NCBI GenBank assembly: GCA_018350325.1
Contig: JAEVLN010000006.1
Span: 372,001 to 436,000, forward strand
Length of the DNA: 64,000 nucleotides
Reading direction: 5' to 3'
Source of the DNA: Globodera rostochiensis
Taxonomy: Eukaryota; Nematoda; Chromadorea; Rhabditida; Heteroderidae
Shown: positions 10,346-21,836 of the stretch, piece by piece
Position numbering within the stretch: position 1 is the first letter of the stretch
How the letters are laid out: every line of letters starts with the position of its first letter
Notes under the pieces: generated by a model
Told to the model about the DNA's origin: nothing
What the model saw: only the letters and a program-made list of their open reading frames with translations
Databases searched by the model: none
Program-made: the position numbers and the translations under genes

Positions 10346-13300
10346 TGCTTTTCCTTTTGCTTCCTTCCTTGCCCAGCATATCTTCCATCAAACTCGCTTC
10401 GGACTTCTCCTCCTCCTCTTCCTCCGAGCCATCCGCCGATGGTTTAGGGGGCAAAGGCGTTCTTTTCCTGCGGATACCCTTCTTCAGCTTCAACTTCTTC
10501 TTCACACCTCCGTCCGACGACGAGTGGTAGGGACTGAGCGCGGCTCCGCTGAGGACACTTTCCGGACGACTTGACGACGACGTGGCGGCTGAAATGTCTA
10601 TTTGCTGGAAACACTCTTCCGGCGGCACGACCTCTTCGCCCTCCCCCCTCGCCCGGCTTATACTCAACTGCACCAACGAGGCGACCAACTCTTCCGGACG
10701 TTCTCTTCCGCATCGTTCATCTTCATCCTCTTCCGGTGGCTCTATCTTTAGAATAATTCCGGCCCCTCCTCCTCCTCCTTTTTGGACTTCTTTCCCTTCC
10801 GGCGTTTGCATTCTCTTTTCATTCCGTTTCCCTTTTTGCCTCTCCTTTTTGTCGTCATCTCTTTTTTCCTCTCTTCCTGCCTTCGTCCGTTCGGCCTCTT
10901 TTTCCTTTCCTCCGCTCATTTCTTCCAACATTGCCGCCGTTAAGGTCGTCAGTGAATGTTGGGGTCCCATCACAAATTGGAACATTTTGAGTGCCTCGAC
11001 CAAATATCTTTCAGCTTTTTTCAGATTATTCAGTCTAAAGGAATGGAAAAATGAAGCCTCAACAACACAAAACGTTTACTCTTTAGCAAAAATGCCAATG
11101 TTGCGGAGATGGAACGCCAAAGCGGGATGATTTTGCGGGTAACATTGGCGAATGCACGGCTCCACCAGCAAATGCAACGCCAACAGTCGACCGATGTCCG
11201 TTTGGTCGATGTGCGGCAGAAGTGCCTAATTTGGGAAAGGAAAATTAATTAAGCTTTTGAAGGAAAAGTCTGAAAACCGGAGGGGGAGGGGGGAGGGGGA
11301 AGGGGAAGTCTGAAAACCGGAGGGGGAGGGGGGGGAAGGGGAAGTCTGAAAACCGGAGGGAGTGGGGAAGTCTGAAAACCGGAGGGAGTGGGGAAGTCTG
11401 AAAACCGGAGGGAGTGGGAAAGTCTGAAAACCGGAGGGGGAGGGGGGGGGGAAGTCTGAAAACCGGAGGGAGTGGGGAAGTCTGAAAACCGGAGGGAGTT
11501 GGGAAGTCTGAAAACCGGAGGGAGTGGGGAAGTCTGAAAACCGGAGGGAGTGGGAAAGTCTGAAAACCGGAGGGGGAGGGGGGGGGGAAGTCTGAAAACC
11601 GGAGGGAGTGGGGAAGTCTGAAAACCGGAGGGAGTTGGGAAGTCTGAAAACCCGGGGGGGGAAGTCTGAAACCCCGGGGGGGGGGAAGTCTGAAACCCCG
11701 GGGGGGGGGGGGGAGTCTGAAAACCGGAGGGAGTTGGGAAGTCTGAAAACCGGAGGGAGTTGGGAAGTCTGAAAACCCGGGGGGGGAAGTCTGAAACCCC
11801 GGGGGGGGGGAAGTCTGAAACCCCGGGGGGGGGGGGGGGAGTCTGGGAATTTGCCTGCCTGGACAATTTTGCAGAAAAAAACGTTGATCGGGGGCAGGAC
11901 GTGCTGGAAGCGAGCCATCATCCCCTCCAGCAGAGAAAGTGCCTTTGGCTGTTCCATTCGCTCAAAGTCCGTCTTCTCAAGAATCTATCAACGAAAGCGT
12001 CACGTTCACGGATATATTCGGCTCGGGTAGATATTTAAAAAGTGGCGTATTTGGCCTTTAAATGTCAACGACATGGCATAATGTCGGCCCCGCCACTCAC
12101 TTCACTAATGAAACGCATTGCCGCAATTGCCTCCGTCACTTCTTCCCGTTGAAGCGTCGTGTCGCATTGAGGGCATGTCAACAGCTGACTTTCCGCGTCT
12201 TTGTGGTCACTTTGGCCAAACGGACGAAGGCACGTCGGGTTCTTGAAGAGATTCGCTTTAGTGAAAAGAAAGCCGCTGCCGGGGAAGACAAACGTTGGGG
12301 GGGCAGTGGGGACAGAGCATCGACGTCAAAATGTGCTCCGAATCGTCGCCACATCTCTCGCATTCGCAGTGAAAGTACCACGTATCTGAGCAAGGATTCT
12401 GTTTAGTTGGATGCTCGAGAGTCGTGTAAAGCCTCTTGAGTCTTGGCACGCCACCAACCCCCCAATTGGACCTTCAAAAGTCTTGGCACGCCCCAAACAC
12501 CCCCAAGGGACCCTGCAAAAGTCTTGGCACGCCCCCAACACCCCAAGTCGCTCTCGACGACGGCAACTGACCTTTCAACAACTTTCTTCTATCCTGTTTA
12601 GCACTGATATGATAAAAGTTTTTTAAATATTTGACTAATTGAAGTAACCAGAGAAGGTCGATGTACGAGTAAAAGGTGGAGGATCGGTCGAGCATTTTCA
12701 CATTGGCGTTGAGGGGACGGAGGGTGGCCACAAAGGAGCGACAGCTATACACCGTATTGGGACGACAGCTGTGGTCTGTGTGAAGACTGACCAATTGGCA
12801 TGCCGCAAATTGGCCTACCGTATGCGCACAAGTCCAGGTACAGTCCCTTGCCAATTTCCTTCAATTTGCCGATGTTTTGATTTATTGTCCCCAACACAAC
12901 TAACCCTCAGGTAATGTTTGTCACTGATGGCGTGTCGATTTATAAAATCACGGCAATGCAACTCAAACACAATTTCCCTGGAAAGCATTGCTTTGGGCTC
13001 GTAAAAACTGGAGAGTCGTGCAAAGATATCTGAATAAAACTCATACCGTAATGGGTAATAGCCCCCGGGGGGGGGGGGATTTGAATTAATTTTTATTACT
13101 CTTTTGCTTTACGGCCAAGGACTCACCAGTCTTTAGAGTCTTTGTCTCCAAAAAACTGCAAACAAATAACTTACTGAACGATTCGCACCGATCAGTTGCG
13201 ATCTTGACCTAAACTTTCCTAACGCACACCTTCAAATTTGCTCATCGCGTAACGGTCCTTCTCGATGCTTTTGGTATGTGCCCAAATGTCCATAATATTT

Positions 13301-13892
13301 CGGCGTGAATGCCTGTCCCTGTAGAAGTTCGTGTCCTTCTTGTCCATCCCACATAAAATTGCCTGACGCATTTATTCGTTCATTCATTTCCCATTTCGCC
13401 CCGCCCTTTTGCTGACCTTTTGCCTTGTCACAATTCGGCCCAACAGTCGCACTTCAATGTCCGGCACATTTCCGTTGTTGGCTTTGATTCCCCGGCACTC
13501 AAATTTATGGTCCTTCCAAGCTAGAATTTGGCAGTTTTGGTCGCAGAACAACGCTCTGTGACAGCCCGTACACCGTCTGACTGATCGGAACAGTTAAACG
13601 ATTCTGATAGTGCCATTCTTTCATTAATTGCGTATTTATGTAAGAATGGATATTTTCAACCCCCCCCCACCCACTTGTGCTTGTTTTCATCGTCCAGACA
13701 GTACCAGCAATGCTTCCCTAAATTCTCATCAAAGAGGGCATAGGAAAACGGATAGAAGTCGATGGACTGCGGTTGATGAACGGATGTTGTTGATCCGATT
13801 AGGCCGGAGGTGTCCATTTTTGCGCGGGACCAGCGGAAGAACTCGAACAATTCAACTGGACAAATCCTGCTGCTACGTATCCTTAAATGCAC
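10239..13892 (-). CDS. SMYD-type SET and MYND domain protein (putative lysine methyltransferase)
   Basis: Eleven exons fit: 13675-13892, 13417-13576, 13230-13362, 12905-13029, 12819-12858, 12649-12775, 12572-12603, 12101-12385, 11859-11972, 11080-11225, 10239-11034, about 724 residues. Exon 1 into 2 gives the MYND finger (HCWYCL, then CTGCHRALFCDQNCQ). Exons 5-7 give the SET core AYDHSCRPNTVY, FYSYIDLL and RRKLL, followed by the post-SET cysteines CECERC and CPHC. The C-terminal half has TPR-like helices (NNLKKAERYLVEAL), as in SMYD proteins. A 200-residue basic/acidic low-complexity tail follows and ends inside a minisatellite. Family knowledge: SMYDs transfer methyl groups from SAM to lysines of histones or cytoplasmic proteins. 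Oddities: exon 8 needs one base removed from a 7-C run (12297-12303), and the exon 9 donor looks like GC. The start codon is uncertain. Confidence 0.88.
11262..11851. repeat. Minisatellite in SMYD intron, about 25-bp unit
   Basis: Tandem copies of GGGAAGTCTGAAAACCGGAG plus a variable G run fill the intron between exons 9 and 10 of the SMYD gene. Two near-identical 120-bp higher-order blocks are visible (11642-11720 and 11762-11840), each carrying the variant with CCCCGGGGG. Confidence 0.95.
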
Positions 13893-14891
13893 TATTTGTT
13901 GTTTGTTTTAGACAATGGAAGGAAATGTTGTGAGTGAGGAGAATGAACAAACTCCCCCCCCCCCCCCGAGGGGTTCGTCGCTTTAGCCTCCCGTCGACGC
14001 TCTCCCCCCCCCCTTCACTTTGCTCTGTCCACATCTCCACCTCCCCACTAACTCCCCCCCCCCCGCCCATTGATCCGAGTTTTTCCTTTCTCTCACCCAT
14101 TCTTTTTCTTTCCGTTTATCTGCTGAATTCATTTCTCTCTCTTTTTCAATGTACGGAAATTGGTCACCGGCAAAAACGCAAATTGTTACCAAAAATAATT
14201 TCCCAATCTTTCCATTTTATCAAAATAATCTTTTATCTTTTAAAAAACCCCACAAGTAAAATTATAAAAATTGCGTTAAAACATATCACATTCGTTGCGC
14301 AATTTGAAGAAAGTGGGGGCTTTTTTGATTCAACAACTTCGGGCCCTGCATCAAACTGCTCTTATCGCACCGCCAAGCGGACATCTTGCTGATTTGTGAG
14401 TGCACTTCGCCGAGTAGGCCAAAATTGCAAAGATTCCAAATTTGACAGGAAAAGACAACGGGGCCATTTCTATTTTTTTCCCTCGTTTTTGGGTTTTGCC
14501 GATAGAAACCCTGCAACGGAATGTAAAATCATACTCAACTTGTAATTATGATATTCAGAGCAGCAATTAACGGATTCCTACGGCCAAGTTATACTCGGCA
14601 AAATATTCACACACGAAAAATTATACCATTGCAATTTACAACCTAAAAACCAATGCATACGAACGATTTTATTCGTTTTAAATGTGTATTGGATGAGTGG
14701 CGTTTGGAGAGAGAGAGGGAATAGAACAAACGACGGAAGCATTTATTAGAATAAAAGTGCTGCGGACATTCTCACCAGCCGGGACACACATTTTGTGAGG
14801 ATTTGGGGGGGCTTCGGAGGCTTTTCCTCTGATCCGATCTTTGGACTCCTCGTCTAAGTCATTCGCCCTCTCCTCCATCCGTTCTTGCCCC
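13893..14891. other. Intergenic, no supported gene
   Basis: Contains C runs (13953-13967, 14006-14015, 14056-14065) and A/T-rich sequence. It would hold the 5' region of the SMYD gene and the 3' region of the myosin light-chain gene. No other exon was convincing. Confidence 0.6.
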
Positions 14892-15715
14892 TCAGCCGAC
14901 CTTGGCCAACTGTTCAGCCGCGCCCGTCGTTATCAAATGCGCAAAGGCTTTGTAATCGACTTTGCCTGTAGGAAAACATCGTTCAACCATTGGCTTTAAC
15001 TCTCTAAAATCGCCAGCCCATCCCCACACACACCTCCACTAATCGGCGGGTTCCCCTTGTACATGCCCTGGACCTCATCCTCCGTCAACGGCTCTCCCCG
15101 CTTGTTTTTCAGAATTTTTAACAATGTTTCCTCTGTGATTTCTCCACACTGAATAAAGGGATTGTCAATGACTGGCCGACCATTTGGCATTTTCTGTTTT
15201 TACGTCAGTTTTGTCGAACATTTGGAAGGCGCCGATGATGGTCGGCTCCGGGTCAGTTCCTTAGCGACAAAATGTTTTAGATCATAATCAAAAAGAATTG
15301 AGTGTCACTCACCGGTAAGCCGTTCTCCGAACAGTGTCAGAAAAACGGTAAAGTTTATCGGGCCCGGTGCCTCCTTGAGCATGTTGTCAATTTGAGAGTC
15401 GCTTGCCACAACGCCGAGCGTCGCGTACAAATCCTTCAGGTCTTGCTTGCTGACTATGCCGTCCTTGTCCTGGTCCATGATGCCGAACGCCTCCTTGAAC
15501 TCCTGGATAGTCTTCTGGTCAAAGGAGCTCGCCTCGGATCCAGTTCTGGACTTCTTCTTCACCTTCTTGACCTTTTTCTCCGACTGAACGCAAAGTTAAG
15601 AGTGTAAGTGCAAAGAATGGACGGAACCAAACTTTCTGATTCAACATGAATTCCAAATTAACTTCGATAACTCCCACAAACTAACATTATAATTTCAAAT
15701 ACAAAATTTTACCAT
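14892..15715 (-). CDS. mlc: Myosin regulatory light chain, muscle type
   Basis: Five exons fit without a gap: 15713-15715 (the ATG alone), 15313-15583, 15204-15259, 15034-15148, 14892-14965; 172 residues. The product matches nematode MLC-1/MLC-2 almost residue for residue: a lysine-rich N-terminus ([18 protein letters not shown]), EF-hand 1 ([17 protein letters not shown]), the linker [21 protein letters not shown]-hand 2 remnant ([15 protein letters not shown]), and the end [22 protein letters not shown]. Only EF-hand 1 keeps a full Ca/Mg loop ([12 protein letters not shown]), as usual for regulatory light chains. It binds the neck of myosin heavy chain in muscle thick filaments. The initiator codon sits in its own exon, split from residue 2 by an intron at 15584-15712. 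Confidence 0.97.
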
Positions 15716-16784
15716 GACTGTGTATTATTAGTTGAGGAGAAGGGCAGCAGCCGAGCAAATGAAAGCCTCGGAGAGAATGTGTTGGAATGGAATGAAAGGG
15801 GCGGCGGATGGATGTGGCGGCGGGGGGCGGGGGATATTCTTAAGAGCAAAGAGAATGGAATTTGCGGAGACGGCGGAGGCTTTCCTTGCGAGAAAACCTC
15901 TTGATCGGTTCGGCGAAAAGCTGTCCGAATGGTTGGGAGGGGGAGGCGAGTGGATCAGTCGGCAAATCGGGGCGAGGCCCACCCATCCTCCGCCTCTGCC
16001 ACATTTCAGTCCAGCCTTGCCCAGTTTCCGATCGATCGCCCATTTGCTCCTCCGCTACGAATCACCTCACTCACCCCTTCGAGATCCCTTTTTGCTGTGT
16101 TAGCATTTAAACAACACACAAATGCCTAGGCAAACACAAAGATAAGACAGAGAAAGAGAGAAGCACCCCCGCAAATTCGGGGACAGAGCTGAGGGAGGAT
16201 AAACAGTAAATGCACTCGTCCCCCAACCCCCCCCCCCTCCTCTCCAACACTGGAAGAATGGATGAATGATAGCACCACTGAACGTCATCCACCCTTACTA
16301 TTAGGTCTGCCAGAGCAACTGAGCTGCCGGATAAGTTGAGACAGTTGTCACTCGCTTCCTCCCTCCCATCCATACAACTTGACCAAATGTTCTTTCACCC
16401 CGCACTCCTCCCCCCCCCACCTTCTTTGTCCGTGGGTTCCAAGACAAATACCTGTCTGGCAAACGAAAATACATTGGTCCAAGTTTTTTTTAAAACAAGC
16501 TCAGAATTGTTATTAACGTTCTATTGTATGATAGGTTATCCACTCCGAAACACTTCGAATGTGGCATCATTTAAGGAAATTAAATTCTCTGCTTGGCGGA
16601 AATTTTTGGAAATACTAAACGGGACAAAATTACAATATTATATTAACCGAAAGCAAAAAGACCCGTAAGAGAATGGGGCGAAAAAGGTAAAAAGAGCAGA
16701 AACAGAAGACGATATGTGCGATAGTTCATTTCCTAAGCCAAAAAATGATGGAATGAAAATGAAGCCAAAATTCAGTCTCTCGGC
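15716..16784. other. Intergenic, no supported gene
   Basis: Open frames here are short and of skewed composition. There are C runs at 16230-16239 and 16410-16419. This should include the promoter of the light-chain gene and the 3' flank of the GnT-II gene; no promoter element could be recognised with confidence. Confidence 0.55.
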
Positions 16785-19584
16785 TCATCTTCGTTCTCCA
16801 GCGGTCACCGTCGTTTTAGTCGTATTTCGTTCCTCCGTTACCGGAAGCGCATTCTTTGCTTCCATCAGCACAGCCGCCGCGTCAACCCCCAACGGGTGAG
16901 TGTTCAGCTCACAAAGACGAATGTCCCGCGGGTCACCCCACCCGCCGTTCGGCTTCGACGGCTTCAGCATGCGCTTGCCGACCTCCAACACGTGCATAGA
17001 AGCGGGAAAAAAAGACGAATTCGCACGTTCAAAGAGTTTTCTAAAGCACATAAAAAGTATACAAAGGCACAGACCCAATGATCAATCACCTAGTATCTGA
17101 TCAGAAATTATCAACAGTTAACGTATACAAAAGGAAAGTGTTAATTTAGTCTCTAAATGCTGCGCGTACAAAATTGAAATGTTGAATAAATCATACAAGG
17201 CGTCGTGAGCAGCACGGTCGACTTTGCACCGATGCGTGTGGACACCGCAGTCACCAATATGAAGAACCCTTAAAGGAAAAATATAAATCGAATTTTTGAA
17301 AATTTTTCCGGATTGTAAGGGCAGGGGGAATTCTCGCGTCGGATCGCTTGACGATCTAATGCTTGGTCAGAAATATTTGATCACCTCGGTGCTTTTGTAT
17401 AAACAACACGCATCTTCGAAGGCAGACACCTCACGCTCAGTTGGAGTAGAGTCCAATCCCAATTGTAATCATCGTAAGAACAAAAGAACTGCAAATACAA
17501 CAAATGGATGGCGGGAGGGAGAACACCAATGACCTGAGAACAATTCTGCACGGCCTTCCAAAGCTTTCTGTCGATGGCCATTCCCATATTGAATTTGCTG
17601 CTGTACCAAAATTCGATCCCCAATTTTGAGATATCTTTTTCGTAGTTGGAAAATTTCTTTGGATAAGTGCCGAGACAAATGAGCTCACAATCCGGACAAA
17701 CCCTCAAATATGAAAGATTAAGCGATGAAACTGTTTACATTAATCAATTAACTTGGTTGAATATTAATTCCTTTTACCTTTTCCGTTCTTTGTGTATCAA
17801 CTTAAGCGAGTGGAGGAAATCCGGTGCCACAATGTGATCTTCCTCGAGGAGAATTAACGCCTTTTCTTCCAAGCCATATTTCGGCATAATACCATCAAAT
17901 GCATAATTTGCCTAATTCGTTAGATTAAGACACCTCTGGTTGGACGGACTAAACTGTCACCTTCCACCACCAATGGTGTTTGATTTGCGCTAATTTCGGA
18001 AGTCGAAAATTTCCATGAGTGTCCGGATATGCCGCATTCGCACATTTAAGATCTTCACTCCTTAAACAATCAGATTATTTTAAATAAACAAAAAAAAAAA
18101 CTTTTTAATTCCTTCCGGACAATCCGATGGATCGCGGCCAGGGTAAGAGTTTGGGAAAAGTTGAATATTAAACGGGAAAAATATTTGTGTGACCTGCAAA
18201 AAAAATAATAAAAGGCAACAGCTCTAATCAAAATTGTTACTCTGCAAAAGTCGATGCTTTTGATGAGTTCGTTAATCGGGTCTGAATTCTGATCGTAGCT
18301 GAAAATCAACAAAACGCGTTCAATCCCCTTGGCACGCGATAAAGAACCGACCAAATAATTCAAGTAGTCAATTCTGCTATGGACCTATACAAAATGGAAA
18401 TAAGAAGCCAAGTTATAGCTGTTCAAATTTTCAAAAAATGCACAAAATGAGTTTAAATGTCAACTACGCGGTCAGTAGGTCACGTATTTAGAGGAGGAGG
18501 GGGGGGGAAATGAAATTTGACAAAAAAAACAAAACAAGAGGGGGGACCCTATTGTTTTGCACTTTTACAATTTTTTGTGAGCGCCGCGCTCAGATGGACA
18601 AATTCTCCCTCCGAAAATTTTTCTTAGATACGCCCCTGACTATAGTAGTACCCTTTTATATACAATACATTTTTTTGTGATGAAAACCCAAAAAGAGAGA
18701 TTTTTGAATCGGTTGAAATTTTTGGAAAACTATTTTTAGAAAAGTAAAGGGTCCCTTCTATGGCTTTGCAACTCCCGTCGTGAAAATCGTCGACCACTCG
18801 TCTAAAGGGGTTTTCTCGACGAGGGAGTGATTGATATATGATTGTGACAAAACAAAGTTTGATATTATTCAATTTTAACACAAAAATAAAAGGCATCCAC
18901 CAAACGGAACTAACCTGAACAATAAGAATAAAATCAACATTGTCTCGATTGAGTTGTCCAAATCTTTCCGTGTTGAACACTTCATGATGCATATTCAAAA
19001 ACTTAATTTGATATAAAAATAAATTGTTAAAACAATGGAGAGAATTTGTTACGGCGAATTTTACGGTTAAAATTTACGGCTCACCCCTAAAGATGGCCTA
19101 ATCGTGGCAAGGCTTTTCGCGCACCCAACCATCGGTTATTTTCTGTGTGCCTCTTCTCCCAGAAAATTCATATTGCCATTTTTTCTTTTTTTGGGTCCGA
19201 TAGCAACTTTTTTGACCCCGGAACCCGATTTGCTTTTTAATTCTCGGAATGCAATTTCTAAGACAAAAAGTGTCTTCTAACCTGGATCGAATCCATCGCC
19301 TTTTCAGAATTCCCTGCCGTGTACAAATGCAATTTGTGCTTGATATTGTCATTTTTAGGTGTAGAAAAAACACTCCAGCTAGCATTATGTAGGAACTCAC
19401 GCCTTCGTAGGTTTTCAGAATCGACGATCGTCGGCTTTCCAGCCGTGTTTGGCTTTTGGTTAGCTACCAAGCGTATTTGTTTGTATTCCAATGGCGTATA
19501 AAAGAACGAAATATACAACAGACAAAAAACGAAAAAGATGAGCTTAAAAAATTTCAGTTGGATGGGAAAGCCATCAAAATTCAA
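16785..19584 (-). CDS. gly-20: Alpha-1,6-mannosyl-glycoprotein 2-beta-N-acetylglucosaminyltransferase (GnT-II)
   Basis: Ten exons fit in phase: 19282-19584, 18915-19001, 18241-18384, 18102-18193, 17961-18060, 17778-17911, 17534-17702, 17385-17488, 17197-17268, 16785-17040; 486 residues. It starts with a type II signal anchor (LKFFKLIFFVFCLLYISFFY), then a stem. The catalytic domain shows VHSRIDYLNYLVGSL, FFPFNIQLFPNSYPGRDPSD, KHHWWWK, the metal-binding LLEEDHIVAPDF, CPDCELICLGTY, CSYDDYNWDWTL, HIGDCGVHTHRC and the closing NGGWGDPRD, all diagnostic of MGAT2. It works in the Golgi, adding GlcNAc to the alpha-1,6 mannose arm during hybrid-to-complex N-glycan synthesis. The tail after GGWGDPRDIRLCELNTH runs about 35 residues longer than in human MGAT2. 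The intron at 18385-18914 holds a hAT-like insertion. Confidence 0.95.
18466..18639. mobile_element. hAT-like MITE copy (partial) in GnT-II intron
   Basis: This copy shares the stretch GGGGGGACCCTATTG..TTTTGCACTTTTACAATTTT and the end TTAGATACGCCCCTG with the family described at 26243-26729. The left end is degenerate (a G run after CACGTATTTAG). It lies within the intron at 18385-18914. Confidence 0.7.
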
Positions 19585-19858
19585 ATTACCGAAAAAGCAA
19601 AAAATGCACCCGATGCTCGTCTTAGCCGTCGACGAAATATTATAAAATGCATTTTCTTAAAGGGAAGATTGTATAAAGAGGTCTGGACGGTGGGATAGGA
19701 CTCCAGGGGGAAAAGTTCGGCATTTCCGGTCCGTTAATTTGAACCCCGGGAACGCGAAGCCAGTCCAGCTAAATTTGAGTTTCCTTTCCTCGGAATAACC
19801 TTGGCGACATGTTCTCAAAAATTTTAAAACTAACTGTTTTTAACCAATTTTCATTAAC

Positions 19859-20514
19859 CGAAGCGGGCCAATCGCGTCTGGCCAATCGCGTCTCGCCAGT
19901 CGCGTCTGGCCAATCGCGTCTCGCCAGTCGCGTCTGGCCAATCGCGTCTCGCCAGTCGCGTCTGGCCAGTCGAGTCCCAGTACAAAAAAGGCCGACCAAG
20001 TCCCACAACATTTATTTTTTTTTGGACCGCAAAAATCAATTTCATTCTACTATTTCTTCATTGTTCATAAATCAAATATCGACGAAAATGAGTGGATAGC
20101 AATGAATGACATGATTTTTTTTAACTCTAAGGACATAAAAAAATGACATCGTTCAGTATACTACCAAAGTTCATGTAGTAGGGCAGGAACCTTAAGTTCA
20201 GAGTGGCTTAGGCCTAGGCCTAACGAACCCCAAGCTAGGGTGGTTTAGGCCTAAGCCTAATGAACCCTTAATCCAAGGTTTTCTGATTTGTTTCTGAAAC
20301 ATTTTTTAACAAGGGTGTCGTTCTATTAAAATGACTGACTTTTGCCTTTTATTTGTTTTGCTAACTGTTATTTGCTTACAAATGCTTCACAATCTGAAAA
20401 TTTTGCTAATGAAAATTCTAGAAACATTTTTTGTTGGTGGGATTTAGTCAGCCTTTTTTGTACTGAGACGCGACTGGCGAGACGCGACTGGCCAGACGCG
20501 ATTGACCCCTACTC
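19859..20514. mobile_element. Foldback element A, arms of CGCGTCTGGCCAGT-type subrepeats
   Basis: About 656 bp bounded by inverted arms. The left arm is seven or so copies of a 15-17-bp unit (CCAATCGCGTCTGGCC / CCAGTCGCGTCTCG) followed by CAGTACAAAAAAGGC. The right arm (about 20440-20507) is the inverse with fewer subrepeats. The 9-mer TTCATTAAC sits immediately outside on both sides (19850-19858 and 20515-20523). The interior carries TTAGGC-like palindromic sequence (about 20205-20270) and no credible gene. Nonautonomous foldback, Mutator-like by the 9-bp duplication (inference). Confidence 0.8.
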
Positions 20515-20523
20515 TTCATTAAC

Positions 20524-21504
20524 GACAAGACCTCAACTCGCTTTTGACCCGACTCGCTTTTTTTGGGACGATTCGCTTTTTTTGGGACGATTCGCTTTTT
20601 TTGGGACGATTCGCTTTTTTTGGGACGATTCGCTTTTTTTGGGACGACTCGCTTTTTAGTAAGAAAAAAGCATTTATGAGCGGAAATAGAAGCTTTTATG
20701 CAATTCTTTAAGTGTATTCAGGGGTTATTGAGGTAGCTGATCACGACTATGACATCAGATTCATCATATGACATCATCTAATATATGATTTCGACATATA
20801 TTTTTTTGTAAAAAAATTAAAAATTCTTTTTTTTCAAAGTCAATAAAAAAGTGTTTCTAGGGGTATTCGGGGGCGTAGAATCCGAATCTGGCATTTATAT
20901 AGACCAATTTTGAACTACGGATCCGAATTCGAACAATTTTTGAAAATGGTTTTTAGCCGAATTTATTTGCTTGTAACTTCCTTCGAAGTGGTTTCTGCGG
21001 AATTTTTTTGCAGATTCGCGGTCAGCTCAATGAGAAGAATCGATTAGTATATGAATTGCGCGGTTTTGTTCCATTACCATAAATCGATTTTTGAAAATTT
21101 TGAGATTTGTAAAAATGTTCGAATTCGGATCCGTAGTTCAAAATTGGTTTATATAAATGCCAGATTCGGATTCTACGCCCCCGAATACCCCTAGAAACAC
21201 TTTTTTATCGACTCTGAAAAAAAAGAATTTTTAATTTTTTTACAAAAAAATATATGTCGAAATCATATATTAGATGATGTCATATGATGAATCTGATGTC
21301 ATAGTCGTGATCAGCTACCTCAATAACCCCTGAATACACTTAAAGAATTGCATAAAAGCTTCTATTTCCGCTCATAAATGCTTTTTTCTTACTAAAAAGC
21401 GAGTCGTCCCAAAAAAAGCGAATCGTCCCAAAAAAAGCGAATCGTCCCAAAAAAAGCGAGTCGGGTCAAAAGCGAGTTGGCCAAAAGCGAGTTGGGTATT
21501 TACC
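20524..21504. mobile_element. Foldback element B, near-perfect 1-kb palindrome
   Basis: Two arms of roughly 430 bp face each other around a central spacer of about 150 bp (20955-21106). Each arm starts with copies of a 19-bp subrepeat (GCTTTTTTTGGGACGATTC and its inverse), then shares hundreds of bases of near-identical sequence. Examples are ATTCAGGGGTTATTGAGGTA on the left against its inverse near 21330, and CGGGGGCGTAGAATCCGAAT against its inverse near 21170. TTCATTAAC flanks both ends (20515-20523 and 21505-21513). No transposase is encoded. The RNA or single strand would form a very long hairpin. Confidence 0.9.
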
Positions 21505-21590
21505 TTCATTAACGGTGCCGTGTATCGCACCAAGATGCCCCCAAAAAATGACTTATGTATTCTATCCTAAGTTTAAAATAGGTGCTATGG

Positions 21591-21777
21591 GGTATTCCGG
21601 GCCGTAGAATCCGAATCTGACCTCCGTTTTGACCCTTTCGAACCCCGGAATGATTTTGAGGCTAAAATTAATTTTTGGGAAATTGAGTTTTTGAAGAATT
21701 TTTCGAATTCGGGTTCAAGGTTTGAAATGGGTCGAAACAGAGGTCAGATTCGGATTCTACGGCCCGGAATACACCTA
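21591..21777. mobile_element. Small foldback, GTAGAATCCGAATCTGACCT arms
   Basis: GGTATTCCGGGCCGTAGAAT with the following TCTGACCTCCGTTTTGACCC on the left is matched by its inverse at 21733-21777. The loop is about 100 bp of A/T-rich sequence. The same core (GTAGAATCCGAATCTG..) recurs inside element B and at 33970, 56250 and, in diverged form, 28800, so this is a short or deleted member of that family. Confidence 0.75.
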
Positions 21778-21836
21778 GAAATTTTTTTGAATTATTGGTA
21801 AAATTGCGTAAACTTGGCGCATCGTTCATTTTTGTC

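Noticed and set aside
9622..10574. 302-codon and 270-codon plus-strand frames (SFHYLPSF repeats)
   Set aside because: Repeat translation opposite the SMYD tail, which is supported by family homology on the other strand.
13127..13155. A 29-bp exon between SMYD exons 3 and 4
   Set aside because: It has good-looking splice borders but introduces a stop or wrong phase; joining exon 3 directly to the exon at 12905-13029 gives KFEDIFARLSSFYEP in frame.
14396..14880. tRNA or other small RNA gene
   Set aside because: I scanned for B-box-like GGTTCGAAT contexts across the window; hits (for example near 28100, 34090, 56290) lie in the GTTCGAATTCGG transposon family and do not fold as tRNAs.
15180..15204. 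Frameshift in the myosin light chain after FDKTD
   Set aside because: A 55-bp intron (15149-15203) with a TTATTCAG acceptor restores the expected FDKTDCGEITEE without any base change.
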